Counted from the first letter of the stretch, positions 16,160 to 25,478 are shown. The stretch is 64,000 nt of DNA from Desulfosporosinus sp. FKB (GCF_002196705.1 NZ_NADJ01000039.1:493631-557630); one strand, 5' to 3'. Translations and numbers: made by a program. Notes: a model not told the origin generated them from the letters alone.

Positions 16160-17566
16160 TCATTTTTCCAGTCCTCCCGGTATACCCGGTTTCGTGACTT
16201 CCCAAGGATTGAGGATTTCGGCAATCCGGGAGTCCGATAAGGTTGTTTCTTCTTTTAAAACGTCACCTATAGATTTATTTCCCCTTAAGGCTTTTCCAGC
16301 GAGCTCAGAAGCCCGATCATAACCGATATGATGAACAAGAGCCGCAGCTAATGCTGTTGACCTTTCAAGATTGGCTTGGCATTTTTCTTTTTGGGCCTGA
16401 ATTCCCTCGATACATTTTTCCCGGAAGAGGATAACTCCCTGATTCAACAATTCGAGGGATTCCAATAAGCTTTCTGCGATCAAGGGCATAAAAGAATTAA
16501 GTTCCAACTGTCCGGAAGAAGCCGCTAAAGTAATCGCATAATCATTCGCCATAACCTTCATGGCCACTTGACCGATCATTTCCGGGATGACAGGGTTTAT
16601 TTTGCCGGGCATTATGGTTGAACCTGCTTGCCTTTGAGGAAGTTCTATTTCTCCCAACCCCCCTTTAGGTCCGGAAGCCATTAGACGCAGGTCATTGGAA
16701 ATTTTCAGCAAATTTGTACTGCAAGCTTTTAAAAGGCCAGATACTTCAACAAAAACATCATTATTTTGGGTTATGTCTATCGGATAGTCAGACCGGGCTA
16801 AGCCCAGTCCTGTCAGTTCCTGAATAGTATCCGTGATCATAAAAATATAGTCATGCGAAGCATTCATGCCAGTGCCAATAGCGGTACCACCCAAGTTAAT
16901 CTGCCTAAGCCGTTCTTCGCCTTTATAAACTCGCCAGCGGTCCCTTTCGATGCCCTTGGCATAGGCACCGAATTCCTGCCCCAGCATCATTGGCAGAGCG
17001 TCCATCAGCTCTGTCCGGCCAAGTTTAAGGACATCACTAAATTCATTTTCTTTCTTCTGGAGAGCTTCCTGCAGATCTGCCAGAGAATAGCTTAACCTTC
17101 GCAGCAGACGTATGGCTGCAATTCGCAAGGCAGTAGGGTAAACGTCATTAGTCGATTGAGACATATTGACGTCGTTTAAGGGGTGGATAAGATGATAATC
17201 TCCTTTTTCTCCGCCAAGAATCTCAAGGGCTCTGTTGGCGGCGACCTCATTGACATTCATATTTGTGGAGGTTCCCGCTCCCCCTTGCAAAGCATTGACG
17301 ATAAATTCCTGATCGAATTTACCCTCAATGATTTCTTCGCAGGCTTTAATGATAGCTTGTGCCTTGTCCTTCGTCAATTTCTTCAAACGATGATTGACCA
17401 TTGCTGCTGCTTTTTTAATTAAGGCTATTTCATAGATCAGCTTTCGATTAACACTTCTCGTCCCTAAATCGAAGTTTTCAAGAGCCCGTTTTGTATTAAC
17501 TCCGTAATAACTTGATTCTGGAATTTCCAGTTTACCAATATTGTCCTTTTCTATTCTAACGTTCAC
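16160..17566 (-). CDS. aspA: Aspartate ammonia-lyase
   Basis: 468 residues of the fumarase/aspartase superfamily. The signature AGSTIMPGKINPVIPE lies at about residues 313-328, with the catalytic Ser in the GSxxMP loop; MNVNEVAANRALEILG and SQSTNDVYPTALRIA are further conserved blocks. It converts aspartate to fumarate and ammonia. A GTG start at 17566 follows GGAGG by 7 nt. It lies between hydG and hydF, 18 bp from each neighbour, so it is co-transcribed with the maturases; it may supply ammonia for the amine bridge of the H-cluster, which is inference from context. Confidence 0.9.
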   Translation of the reverse strand: MNVRIEKDNIGKLEIPESSYYGVNTKRALENFDLGTRSVNRKLIYEIALIKKAAAMVNHRLKKLTKDKAQAIIKACEEIIEGKFDQEFIVNALQGGAGTSTNMNVNEVAANRALEILGGEKGDYHLIHPLNDVNMSQSTNDVYPTALRIAAIRLLRRLSYSLADLQEALQKKENEFSDVLKLGRTELMDALPMMLGQEFGAYAKGIERDRWRVYKGEERLRQINLGGTAIGTGMNASHDYIFMITDTIQELTGLGLARSDYPIDITQNNDVFVEVSGLLKACSTNLLKISNDLRLMASGPKGGLGEIELPQRQAGSTIMPGKINPVIPEMIGQVAMKVMANDYAITLAASSGQLELNSFMPLIAESLLESLELLNQGVILFREKCIEGIQAQKEKCQANLERSTALAAALVHHIGYDRASELAGKALRGNKSIGDVLKEETTLSDSRIAEILNPWEVTKPGIPGGLEK

Positions 17567-17583
17567 GTTACATCCTCCAGGAG

Positions 17584-19002
17584 TTAGAAGCGGAAATCTC
17601 GCTTGCCATCCTTAATTTCGTTCAAATGCGTTGAAGCAATTGTTCGAACCTTTTCATTAGGTATATTGGGAATTTCTTTTTCAATGACTGCCTCACCCTT
17701 TTTCTTGGTATCCGGCGAAGCATAATCCTCCAGATATTCTTTGAGAGTCATTAAAGCATTGGGCTGACAGCAGTTGGCAATCTGCCCGGACTTAACAAGT
17801 TTCATAAAACGATCCCCTGTACGCCCTTCACGATAACACGCAGTACAGAAGCTGGGGATATACCCCATTCCCAGGAGCCAGTTTAAAATCTGATCCAAGG
17901 TACGGGTATCATTAACTTCAAATTGTGCCGAGTTATCATCCTCTGCTTCCGGCTCGACATATCCGCCAACACTGGTGCTTGAGCCTCCGCTTATCTGAGA
18001 TATACCCAAGCCCAGTACACGCTCACGGGTTGCTTGCGATTCACGGGTGGAAATAATCATTCCCGTATAAGGGGTGGCAATACGAATTACGGCCACGATC
18101 TTTGCAAAAATATCATCTGAGATGGCATTGGAAAAGTTTTTAGGATCAATATCATCGGCAGGACGGATGCGCGGAACGCTGATAGTATGCGGCCCCACGC
18201 CCATTGCTGCCTCTAAATGCTCAGCATGCATGAGTAGACCTACAAAGTCATAACGATACATATTTAAGCCGAACAAAACTCCGATTCCCACATCATCAAT
18301 ACCGCCCTCCATGGCACGATCCATCGCTTCAGTATGATAGGCGTAGTCGTGCTTTGGTCCTGTGGGATGCAGTTCCTCATAGCTTTTTTTGTTATAGGTT
18401 TCCTGGAATAGAATATAAGTACCGATACCTGCTTCTTTAAGCTTGCGATAGTTTTCCACGGTTGTTGCAGCAATATTAACATTGACTCGACGAATAGCTC
18501 CGTTTTTATGCTTAATACCGTAAATAGTCTTGATACTCTCCAGAACATATTCAATGGGATTGTTCACAGGATCTTCTCCTGTTTCTAAAGCCAAACGCTT
18601 GTGTCCCATATCCTGCAAAGCAATGACCTCTCGTTCAATATCCTCCTGCGAAAGTTTTTTGCGAGATATGTTCTTATTTTTATGGTGGTAAGGACAATAC
18701 ACACAGCCATTTATGCAGTAGTTTGAAAGATAGAGCGGAGCAAACATGACAATACGGTTGCCATAAAGCTTTTGCTTAATCTCCTTGGCGAGTTTGAACA
18801 TTTTCTCATTTTCATCTTCCAAATCACATTCCAACAGAACGGCAGCTTCTCGATGGGTTAAGCCTTTGCAGTCTTTGGCACGTTCTATTAGAGCATCAAT
18901 CAGTTCACGATTTCTTTTGTTTTCCTGGGCATAGGCAAGGGTGGTCAGAATTTCACCGTCATCTATAAACTCCGTTGCGATTTTTGACTTACTATTATAC
19001 AT
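17584..19002 (-). CDS. hydG: [FeFe] hydrogenase maturase HydG (tyrosine lyase, radical SAM)
   Basis: 472 residues. Radical-SAM motif CINGCVYC (Cys 96, 100, 103) and the C-terminal second-cluster motif CTACYREGRTGDRFMKLVK with a following CC pair, which binds the auxiliary cluster where CO and CN- are released from tyrosine. ALETGEDPVNNP and the GxGxS-like stretch SQISGGSSTSVGG are typical HydG blocks. AAGGAG precedes the ATG. It lies between the TM1266-type regulator and aspA. Confidence 0.95.
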   Translation of the reverse strand: MYNSKSKIATEFIDDGEILTTLAYAQENKRNRELIDALIERAKDCKGLTHREAAVLLECDLEDENEKMFKLAKEIKQKLYGNRIVMFAPLYLSNYCINGCVYCPYHHKNKNISRKKLSQEDIEREVIALQDMGHKRLALETGEDPVNNPIEYVLESIKTIYGIKHKNGAIRRVNVNIAATTVENYRKLKEAGIGTYILFQETYNKKSYEELHPTGPKHDYAYHTEAMDRAMEGGIDDVGIGVLFGLNMYRYDFVGLLMHAEHLEAAMGVGPHTISVPRIRPADDIDPKNFSNAISDDIFAKIVAVIRIATPYTGMIISTRESQATRERVLGLGISQISGGSSTSVGGYVEPEAEDDNSAQFEVNDTRTLDQILNWLLGMGYIPSFCTACYREGRTGDRFMKLVKSGQIANCCQPNALMTLKEYLEDYASPDTKKKGEAVIEKEIPNIPNEKVRTIASTHLNEIKDGKRDFRF

Positions 19003-19104
19003 AGCCCAAACTCCTTTTTTTATAGTTATTTTTAATTATCTTATCTATCAACGCTCAACTGAGATTCAGATGAGGTCCAAACTCCACCTGTATCAAGTTT
19101 CACT

Positions 19105-19359
19105 TTACCTCTCCGACTTTTTAGTCAAAGCTGATTTGACGTTAACTCCTTTAATTTTCCCGAGCCTTCCTGTGAGAGCACTAATTTCATCAGTAGTGCC
19201 TTCAACAATCAACGAAATAATTGCTATTCCTCTCTCCTTGCGCGGAACGCCCATTCTCCCAACGATAATACTCGCTAATTCATGCAGCGTTTCGTTGACT
19301 AGATTTGCGCTTTCAAATTCTTCGATAACGATCCCTACCACTCCGATTCTACTATCCAT
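19105..19359 (-). CDS. TM1266-type iron-only hydrogenase system regulator (ACT-like)
   Basis: 84 residues starting MDSRIGVVGIVIEEF. It matches the small ferredoxin-fold/ACT-like proteins (TM1266 family, NikR C-terminal-like) that are found next to [FeFe] hydrogenase maturation genes and are annotated as putative regulators; there is no HTH. GGAGG lies 9 nt before the ATG at 19359. The frame is open further upstream to a GTG at 19464, but that part runs through a terminator-like hairpin and is basic and hydrophobic rather than ACT-like, so the shorter start is preferred. It precedes hydG by 102 bp. Confidence 0.82.
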   Translation of the reverse strand: MDSRIGVVGIVIEEFESANLVNETLHELASIIVGRMGVPRKERGIAIISLIVEGTTDEISALTGRLGKIKGVNVKSALTKKSER

Positions 19360-19371
19360 GCTTTCATTTCC

Positions 19372-19415
19372 TCCAAAAAAAAGAAAGCCTTCCCCAAAAG
19401 TAAGAAGGCTTTCCA
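19372..19415 (-). terminator. Terminator-like hairpin abutting the ribosome site of the TM1266 gene
   Basis: On the minus strand GGAAAGCCTTC, an 11-nt loop, GAAGGCTTTC and eight T run straight into GGAGG of the next gene. It could end the hydCBA transcript (whose stop is about 200 bp upstream) or act as an attenuator for the maturation operon. Confidence 0.75.
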
Positions 19416-19611
19416 ACATTAGCATTAATTTCACCCTTCTCCTCTTGCTCAGATTAATCTTCACAATTAGATCATTGTTTTTATGAATCCACTATGGCGG
19501 AAATCTTCCAACACAGTCGATGATTATTATGAAATTAGTCTCATTTCATGGAGTATTATGCCAACAAAAAGCTGAAAGCACTCCTAGACATGGCATGATC
19601 GGGTACAACCA

Positions 19612-21354
19612 TTAGATTTTTCTGCGCGCCGTATAACTGGTATGCAGTAATTGGTGAGCTCTCTCTCCGTAAGGTTCACCCAAGTAATCCTTATACAAAG
19701 CAACTATCGCCAGGTTTTCATGGGACTTACGCAAAGGCTTAGCACGGTCTTCGCGATAAATAGCAGCCGCTCGGGATTTAAGGATTTCCATATTGCCATG
19801 ATGATAAGGTTGACCACCGCCGCCGATACATCCTCCCGGACAAGCCATGATCTCTATCACATCATAATCGCTTTCTCCGGCCCGTATTTTCTCCAGCACA
19901 GTGCGAGCATTGCCCAGACCATGAATAACTGCAATTCGATAGTCTTTTCCTGCGATAGGGATAACGGCTTCTTTAATTCCATTCATACCTCTGAGAGCTT
20001 CAAATTCTACTTTTTCCAGAGCTTCCCCTGTCAGCATTTCATAGGCTGTCCTTAGGGCCGCTTCCAGAACTCCTCCTGTTGTTCCGAAAATAATGGCTGC
20101 ACCTGTTGATTCCCCTAACGGATGATCAAACTCTTGATCCTTGAGATGATCGAAATGAATGCTGGCTTCACGGATCATGCGAGCAAGTTCACGAGTCGTG
20201 ATAACGATGTCCACATCAGCAGTATCGGCACTTTGGCCTAATTCAGGACGAGCCGCTTCGTATTTTTTAGCGACACAGGGCATTACGGAAACAACCGTGA
20301 TGGATTTGGGATCGATACCTAACGTCTTAGCATAATAGCTCTTGATCAAACTTCCCATCATTTGATGCGGAGATTTACACGTTGAAGGGATGTCTAAGAG
20401 ATCAGGAAATTGATGCTCAAAGAATTTAACCCAGGCTGGGCAGCAGCTTGTCAACAAAGGTAAGCGGCCGCCATGTTGTATTCGGTGTACAAGTTCGCTG
20501 GCTTCTTCCATAATCGTCAAGTCCGCCGCGAAATCCGTGTCGAAAACTCGATCGAATCCAAGCCGTCGCAAGGAAGCCACCATTTTTCCTGTAACAATCT
20601 CACCAGGTTCCATACCAAATTCCTCTCCCAGAGCAACCCGTACAGCTGGTGCAGTTTGGACAACTACAAATTGATTAGGATCGTTGAGAGCTTTCCAAAC
20701 TTTATCTACTTGGTCCACTTCAGTTAAAGCACCTGTCGGACATACCGCCAAACACTGTCCGCAAAACGTACAGGCCGTTTGGCTAAGCGGTAAATCAAAG
20801 GCGGTTTTGATTACAGTCTCAAAGCCACGCCCCATAGCAGAGTATACCCCGACTGTCTGAACTTCATTACACATTGTTTCGCAGCGGCGGCAGCGAATGC
20901 ATTTATTCGGATCACGTACAATTGAGGAACTGGATTGATCAATTTCAAACTCAGATTCCACCCCTTCATAGCCGATCGTCCGCACACCTAATTCTGCAGC
21001 CAGCTTTCTCAGGTCACAATCCATGTTCTTGGCACAGGTTAAACAAGATTTCGGATGGTCCGAGAGCAGCAGCTCAACCATGGCTCTTCGAGCTTGAATG
21101 GCTCGCAGGGAATCAGTTTTCACAACCATTCCCTCCATGACAGGGGTCGAACATGAAGAGGCTAAATTGCGTCGCCCTTCAATCTCAACAACACAGACCC
21201 GGCAAGAAGCTATATTATTATTATAATGCATTTCATGGAGTTTCATATGGCATAATGTCGGAATATCTATATTTATAGTTCGTGCTGCTTCTAGAATTGT
21301 CGTTCCCTCTGGGACTGTCAAGGGTATATCGTTGATAGTTAGATGTATATCCAT
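19612..21354 (-). CDS. hydA: [FeFe] hydrogenase catalytic subunit HydA of a trimeric NAD-linked enzyme
   Basis: 580 residues from the ATG at 21354 (AAAGGAGG upstream). Order: [2Fe-2S] plant-type domain (CHMKLHEMHYNNNIASCRVC), His-ligated [4Fe-4S] (HPKSCLTCAKNMDC), two [4Fe-4S] sites (CIRCRRCETMC and CTFCGQCLAVCPTG), then the H-cluster domain with TSCCPAW, MPCVAKKYE and MACPGGCIGGGGQP, and a short small-subunit-like tail. The three signature motifs are intact. Together with HydB and HydC it forms the HydABC type that couples H2 to ferredoxin and NAD(P) by bifurcation or confurcation; that activity is known for the family and inferred here. Confidence 0.95.
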   Translation of the reverse strand: MDIHLTINDIPLTVPEGTTILEAARTINIDIPTLCHMKLHEMHYNNNIASCRVCVVEIEGRRNLASSCSTPVMEGMVVKTDSLRAIQARRAMVELLLSDHPKSCLTCAKNMDCDLRKLAAELGVRTIGYEGVESEFEIDQSSSSIVRDPNKCIRCRRCETMCNEVQTVGVYSAMGRGFETVIKTAFDLPLSQTACTFCGQCLAVCPTGALTEVDQVDKVWKALNDPNQFVVVQTAPAVRVALGEEFGMEPGEIVTGKMVASLRRLGFDRVFDTDFAADLTIMEEASELVHRIQHGGRLPLLTSCCPAWVKFFEHQFPDLLDIPSTCKSPHQMMGSLIKSYYAKTLGIDPKSITVVSVMPCVAKKYEAARPELGQSADTADVDIVITTRELARMIREASIHFDHLKDQEFDHPLGESTGAAIIFGTTGGVLEAALRTAYEMLTGEALEKVEFEALRGMNGIKEAVIPIAGKDYRIAVIHGLGNARTVLEKIRAGESDYDVIEIMACPGGCIGGGGQPYHHGNMEILKSRAAAIYREDRAKPLRKSHENLAIVALYKDYLGEPYGERAHQLLHTSYTARRKI

Positions 21355-21376
21355 AGGAAGTCCTCCTTTACGAGCC

Positions 21377-23263
21377 TTAATGACGAATAATGGCACCATC
21401 AACCCGGCATTGTTCCATACAGGCCCCACACTTTAGACAACGTTCTTGGTCAATAACATGGCGTTTCTTAGGCGAACCGCTGATGGCGCGCGTGGGGCAT
21501 TGTTTGGCACAACGACCGCAGCCAACGCATTTATCAGTAATTTCGTATTTTAACAAGCTTTTACATACGCCCGCTGGGCAGGTTTTATCGACAATATGAG
21601 CAACATATTCATCCCGGAAATATTTCAGGGTTGAAAGAATTGGGTTCGGAGCACTTTGCCCCAAGCCGCAAAGGGCAGTATCCTTGATAATATTGCACAG
21701 TTTTTCTAAGTTTTCCAGATCCTCTAAGGTGCCGCGGCCTTCGGTAATTTTTTGTAAGATTTCATGCAGCCGTTTTGTTCCCACACGACAAGCGGTACAG
21801 CGGCCACAGGATTCATCCATGGTGAATTCCAGGAAAAACTTGGCGATTTCAACCATGCAGTCATCTTCATCTAAAACAATAAGCCCTCCGGAACCCATCA
21901 TGGAACCAATGGCCATTAACGATTCATAATCTATGGGCGAGTCCAAATATTTTGTCGGAATACATCCGCCGGAAGGGCCCCCGGTTTGAGCCGCTTTAAA
22001 GGTTTTATGGCGTTTAATCCCTCCGCCGATGCCAAAAATGATTTCGCGAAGGGTTGTTCCCATAGGAACTTCCACTAAACCAACATTATTTACTTTTCCG
22101 GCCAGAGCAAATACTTTTGTTCCTTTGCTTTTTTCAGTCCCGATTTTGGCGAACCATTCTGCACCTTTTAAAATAATTGGAGGAATATTAGCTAACGTTT
22201 CCACATTGTTGACACAGGTGGGCTTACCCCATAGTCCCTTTTGGGCAGGGAATGGAGGTTTGACGGTAGGTTCTCCCCTTAATCCCTCAATTGAATGAAT
22301 AAGTGCCGTTTCTTCACCGCAGACAAAAGCACCGGCTCCGTATTTAAGTTCAATATCAAAGTCAAAATCGCTTCCCAAAATCTGTTTGCCAAGCAAACCG
22401 TATTCGCGTGCTTGATCAATAGCGATTTTTAAGCGATGGATAGCTGCAGGATATTCTGCCCGAACATAAATATAGCCCTGTGAAGATCCAATCGCTGCAC
22501 CTGCAATAAGCATTGCCTCAAGAACACTGTGAGGGTCCCCTTCCAAAACTGAGCGATCCATAAAAGCACCCGGATCACCTTCATCGGCGTTACAGATAAT
22601 ATATCGTTGATCTGCCTCGCTCCTGCGGGTAAATTCCCACTTTACACCTGTTGGGAACCCAGCCCCGCCGCGTCCTCGCAGCCCGCTGACTTTAAGCGTA
22701 TCGATAACTTCCAGAGGAGTCATGTGGAAAAGAACTTTGGCTAGTGCTTGATAACCATCTGCAGCGATATATTCCAGAATATTTTCCGGTGCAATATAGC
22801 CAACGTTGCGCAGGGCAATACGCAGTTGATTATTATAGAAGGGAATATTCGCAGCAAAACGTTCTTTAGTGTTGGGGTCCATATAAAGAAGGCGTTCAAC
22901 TTGCTTTCCTTCAAGCAAATGTTCTTGCACAATAGTTGAGACATCTTCAGGAGAAACTTCACAATACGTAACATTATCAGGATGGATCTGTATCATAGGA
23001 CCTTTTTCACAAAATCCGAAGCAACCTGGTTCAAAAACCTTTATTTGATCCGCTAATCCTGCACGATCCAGTTCCTCTTCCAAAACTTCAGCAATTCGCG
23101 GACTGCCTGAGGAATGACACCCAGGTCCACCACAGACCAAAATATGTCTGACTAAACCGGGGGCATTTTTGGTATCCACCGCTTCTTTGGCTCGGCGTGT
23201 CTCAATAAGCTTGAGACTTTGAGCTTTCAAAACATTTAATTCTTCGGTATCTTTAAGTTTCAT
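21377..23263 (-). CDS. hydB: NuoF-like hydrogenase subunit HydB (FMN, NAD-binding)
   Basis: 628 residues. N-terminal thioredoxin-like [2Fe-2S] domain (CGGPGCHSSGSP and PGCFGFCEKGP), then the NuoF core with the NADH/FMN motif LRGRGGAGFPTGVKW and NADEGDPGAFMDR, the [4Fe-4S] site ESCGRCTACRVGTKRL, and a C-terminal 2[4Fe-4S] ferredoxin (CVGCGRCAKQCPTRAI; CLKCGACMEQCRVDGAI). Start at 23263 is chosen for the AAGGAAGGG upstream; a longer frame lacks one. It lies 22 bp before hydA and 84 bp after hydC. The fused N-terminus replaces a separate HndB subunit. Confidence 0.95.
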   Translation of the reverse strand: MKLKDTEELNVLKAQSLKLIETRRAKEAVDTKNAPGLVRHILVCGGPGCHSSGSPRIAEVLEEELDRAGLADQIKVFEPGCFGFCEKGPMIQIHPDNVTYCEVSPEDVSTIVQEHLLEGKQVERLLYMDPNTKERFAANIPFYNNQLRIALRNVGYIAPENILEYIAADGYQALAKVLFHMTPLEVIDTLKVSGLRGRGGAGFPTGVKWEFTRRSEADQRYIICNADEGDPGAFMDRSVLEGDPHSVLEAMLIAGAAIGSSQGYIYVRAEYPAAIHRLKIAIDQAREYGLLGKQILGSDFDFDIELKYGAGAFVCGEETALIHSIEGLRGEPTVKPPFPAQKGLWGKPTCVNNVETLANIPPIILKGAEWFAKIGTEKSKGTKVFALAGKVNNVGLVEVPMGTTLREIIFGIGGGIKRHKTFKAAQTGGPSGGCIPTKYLDSPIDYESLMAIGSMMGSGGLIVLDEDDCMVEIAKFFLEFTMDESCGRCTACRVGTKRLHEILQKITEGRGTLEDLENLEKLCNIIKDTALCGLGQSAPNPILSTLKYFRDEYVAHIVDKTCPAGVCKSLLKYEITDKCVGCGRCAKQCPTRAISGSPKKRHVIDQERCLKCGACMEQCRVDGAIIRH

Positions 23264-23347
23264 TTGGTTTCCCTTCCTTCGATGACGCTTCTCACACATC
23301 CATCTACTTTGTCAGCATACAACTTAGTTGGTGTTGGTTTGATTCAT

Positions 23348-23836
23348 TTAACCTTCCGGACGGTACTTCGCCAGAACCTCATTAATTTCTTGGGGCTCAT
23401 GCATTTTTCCATGGACTTCTCCGTCAACGATCATGACAGGGGCAAGACCGCAGGCTCCAACACAGCGCAGAGTTTCTAACGTAAAGAGATTATCCGGAGT
23501 AGTCTCACCGGCTTTGATTTTTAATTGATTTTCAAGTTCATTTTTTAATTTTTCCGCACCACGTACGAAGCAGGCTGTGCCCATACACACATTAACCACA
23601 TGTTCTCCTCTTGGTTTCATGGTGAAATACGAATAAAAGCTCACCACTCCGTAAACCTTGGCCGAGGGTATATCAAGCTTTTGAGCAATATGCCACTGCA
23701 CGTTATCAGGCAGCCAACCATATATTTCCTGAGCATAATGCAAAATTGCAATTAAGTTTTCCTTTTTATTCGGCAAGCTGTCAATAAAATTATCTAACTT
23801 TTGCGCGAACTCATTAGGCGAATCGCTGTTGCACAT
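23348..23836 (-). CDS. hydC: NuoE-like hydrogenase subunit HydC ([2Fe-2S])
   Basis: 162 residues with the NuoE arrangement: N-terminal helices (LIAILHYAQEIYGWLPD), then a thioredoxin-like [2Fe-2S] domain whose ligands are CMGTAC and CVGACGLAPVM (C-x4-C ... C-x3-C). GAGGAGGAGG precedes the ATG. It opens the hydCBA operon, behind a 200-nt leader and a candidate promoter at 24046-24074. In HydABC enzymes the subunit stands next to the FMN site. Confidence 0.95.
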   Translation of the reverse strand: MCNSDSPNEFAQKLDNFIDSLPNKKENLIAILHYAQEIYGWLPDNVQWHIAQKLDIPSAKVYGVVSFYSYFTMKPRGEHVVNVCMGTACFVRGAEKLKNELENQLKIKAGETTPDNLFTLETLRCVGACGLAPVMIVDGEVHGKMHEPQEINEVLAKYRPEG

Positions 23837-24045
23837 TTAAATCCTCCTCCTCTTAAATTTATTTTAGCAAAGTAGTACTACCCTCCATCTGCCTCCCTAT
23901 ACTTTTTAGATACTTCTTTCACACCTTTCAAAACAGCCAACCTATAAACTGAAATTACAGAAAAGTTTTTAATGTAAATATAGTTTAGCGTGATTAGTTT
24001 GAATTGTCTTGTTTTTTAACATAATTAAAATAATTAAAATGCTTT

Positions 24046-24074
24046 ATTAAAGCAACCTTAATTATTAAAGTCAA
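24046..24074 (-). promoter_or_regulatory. Candidate hydC promoter
   Basis: On the minus strand TTGACT (24074-24069), 17-bp spacer, TTTAAT (24051-24046). The rest of the 23837-24311 gap is AT-rich with no gene seen; the leader before hydC is about 200 nt. Confidence 0.35.
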
Positions 24075-24207
24075 CAGGCTCCACGATTCATTAAGATTAT
24101 TCAAGCTGAAAGACTTTCAACTTCAATAGGCAACAATTTAATGGTTCCCTTTCTAATACAAATCAATATTATTTAATCACTAGAAGAACCAAAGTAACCC
24201 ATAAATA

Positions 24208-24238
24208 AAAAGGCGAGTAAAAATAAACTCGCCCTTTA
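24208..24238. terminator. Terminator between the Cache-HTH regulator and hydC
   Basis: AAAAAGGCGAGT and ACTCGCCCTTT pair around AAAAATAA. A and T runs flank it on both sides; on the minus strand it would end the regulator's transcript. Confidence 0.7.
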
Positions 24239-24311
24239 TTTCTAAAATAAAATAACCAGTTTTATTGAGTGAACACCTTCCTGAACTCTTCACAAAGATT
24301 TTGTGCTCATT

Positions 24312-25478
24312 TTAAAGCGGGATGAAAATTTTCACAGGCCGTCCCACCGTGCCGCATTTCTGTTCGGACCTTAAAACTCCACACTGTTCTAAAAATTCGA
24401 GGTAACGGCGTACAGTAACTCGAGTCAGCTTAACCCCTTCTGCTACCTCTTCTGTGGAAATTGGCCGACGATTTTTTTCCAGATAATGTACGATCTGGTT
24501 GAGAGTTGCCTTGTTTAGACCCTTGGGTAAGGCATCTGCCCCATTGTTCCAAGGAGTATCCAGTCCAAATAATGGCTCAAATTCTTGAGAAACAGTTTCA
24601 ACTGAGGAAAATTCATTGCTTGGTTCAAAATCCTTGAGTTGCTCAAGCATAGCATTAAGGCTCCCTTTTGGCGGGCTGCTTTCATGAATGGTAGTTGTTG
24701 ACCTGTTAATTTCACCTGTTAAGGTTTGAATTTGCTCTGCCATTTGGATAAAAGCATCTTCAAGTTTCTCGATCTCCGCAGCACCAGGAGGACTTTGAGG
24801 ATTTTGCTCAGTGGCAGTTTCCGGCTGCCTTCCTACATCCTCCGGGGAAGGAGAGCTAACCAGTTTTCGCAGGAAAAGCCCAGCGAGGAGCGCTATTAAG
24901 GCCGTTAAGGCTAGACCTATACCCCCCATTGTTATCAAGGATCTTTTCAGAGATTCCTGCTCTGAGGCTTGGGAAATCCCAACATAGAGCATCCCAATAA
25001 TCACACCGTTTTCCGCTCGTAAGGGAGCATAAGCTGATTGGTACGGCTGGCCAATGACATCAGCATTTCCAACATACACCTGGCCATTTTTAAGAACTGT
25101 TGTGGCCACATTCTCTGAAGCCTTAGTTCCAATGGCTCGATCACCATTTGAACTGCGAACTGTAGTCGCTGCTCGCGTATCTCCTATGAATACTGTGACA
25201 TTATCTCCCGTTATCTGGGCGATATGATCCACTATATCACTGTTGAGACTGATTTTAGTAGTCCCTTTATACAGCTCACCGTCTCTTACAACCCATGAGC
25301 CTGGATACTTCAAATCAATAAATTCCTTACATATTGTCAAATCTGATTGGGCTTTTGAAGAAGTTTCAACTATTAGACGATCCTTCATGTACCAGCCAAA
25401 AATCATTACTAAGCTCGCTGCCAAAATAATAAGCGAAACCAGCATCAAGATTGACATTTTATGTCTGAGCGAACGCAC
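24312..25478 (-). CDS. Membrane-anchored one-component regulator: Cache sensor fused to CitB/DcuR-type HTH
   Basis: 388 residues. Transmembrane span 8-29; extracytoplasmic single Cache domain of about 150 residues (VTVFIGDTRAATTV, GQVYVGNADVIG, YAPLRAENGVIIGMLYVG), as in citrate/fumarate-type kinases and chemoreceptors; second span 181-203; Pro-rich linker with a short coiled coil (236-255); and at 320-388 the C-terminal HTH found on CitB/DcuR/MalR response regulators (LNKATLNQIVHYLEKN, EEVAEGVKLTRVTVRRYLEF, KCGTVGRPVKIF). No HisKA, HATPase or receiver domain is present. It lies just upstream of hydCBA on the same strand, separated by a terminator, so it is a candidate regulator of that cluster. 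Confidence 0.82.
   Translation of the reverse strand: MRSLRHKMSILMLVSLIILAASLVMIFGWYMKDRLIVETSSKAQSDLTICKEFIDLKYPGSWVVRDGELYKGTTKISLNSDIVDHIAQITGDNVTVFIGDTRAATTVRSSNGDRAIGTKASENVATTVLKNGQVYVGNADVIGQPYQSAYAPLRAENGVIIGMLYVGISQASEQESLKRSLITMGGIGLALTALIALLAGLFLRKLVSSPSPEDVGRQPETATEQNPQSPPGAAEIEKLEDAFIQMAEQIQTLTGEINRSTTTIHESSPPKGSLNAMLEQLKDFEPSNEFSSVETVSQEFEPLFGLDTPWNNGADALPKGLNKATLNQIVHYLEKNRRPISTEEVAEGVKLTRVTVRRYLEFLEQCGVLRSEQKCGTVGRPVKIFIPL

Noticed and set aside
19360-19464. N-terminal extension of the TM1266-type regulator
   Set aside because: In frame, but it translates through a terminator hairpin and is not ACT-like; the ATG at 19359 has a proper ribosome site. Kept only as a possible leader.
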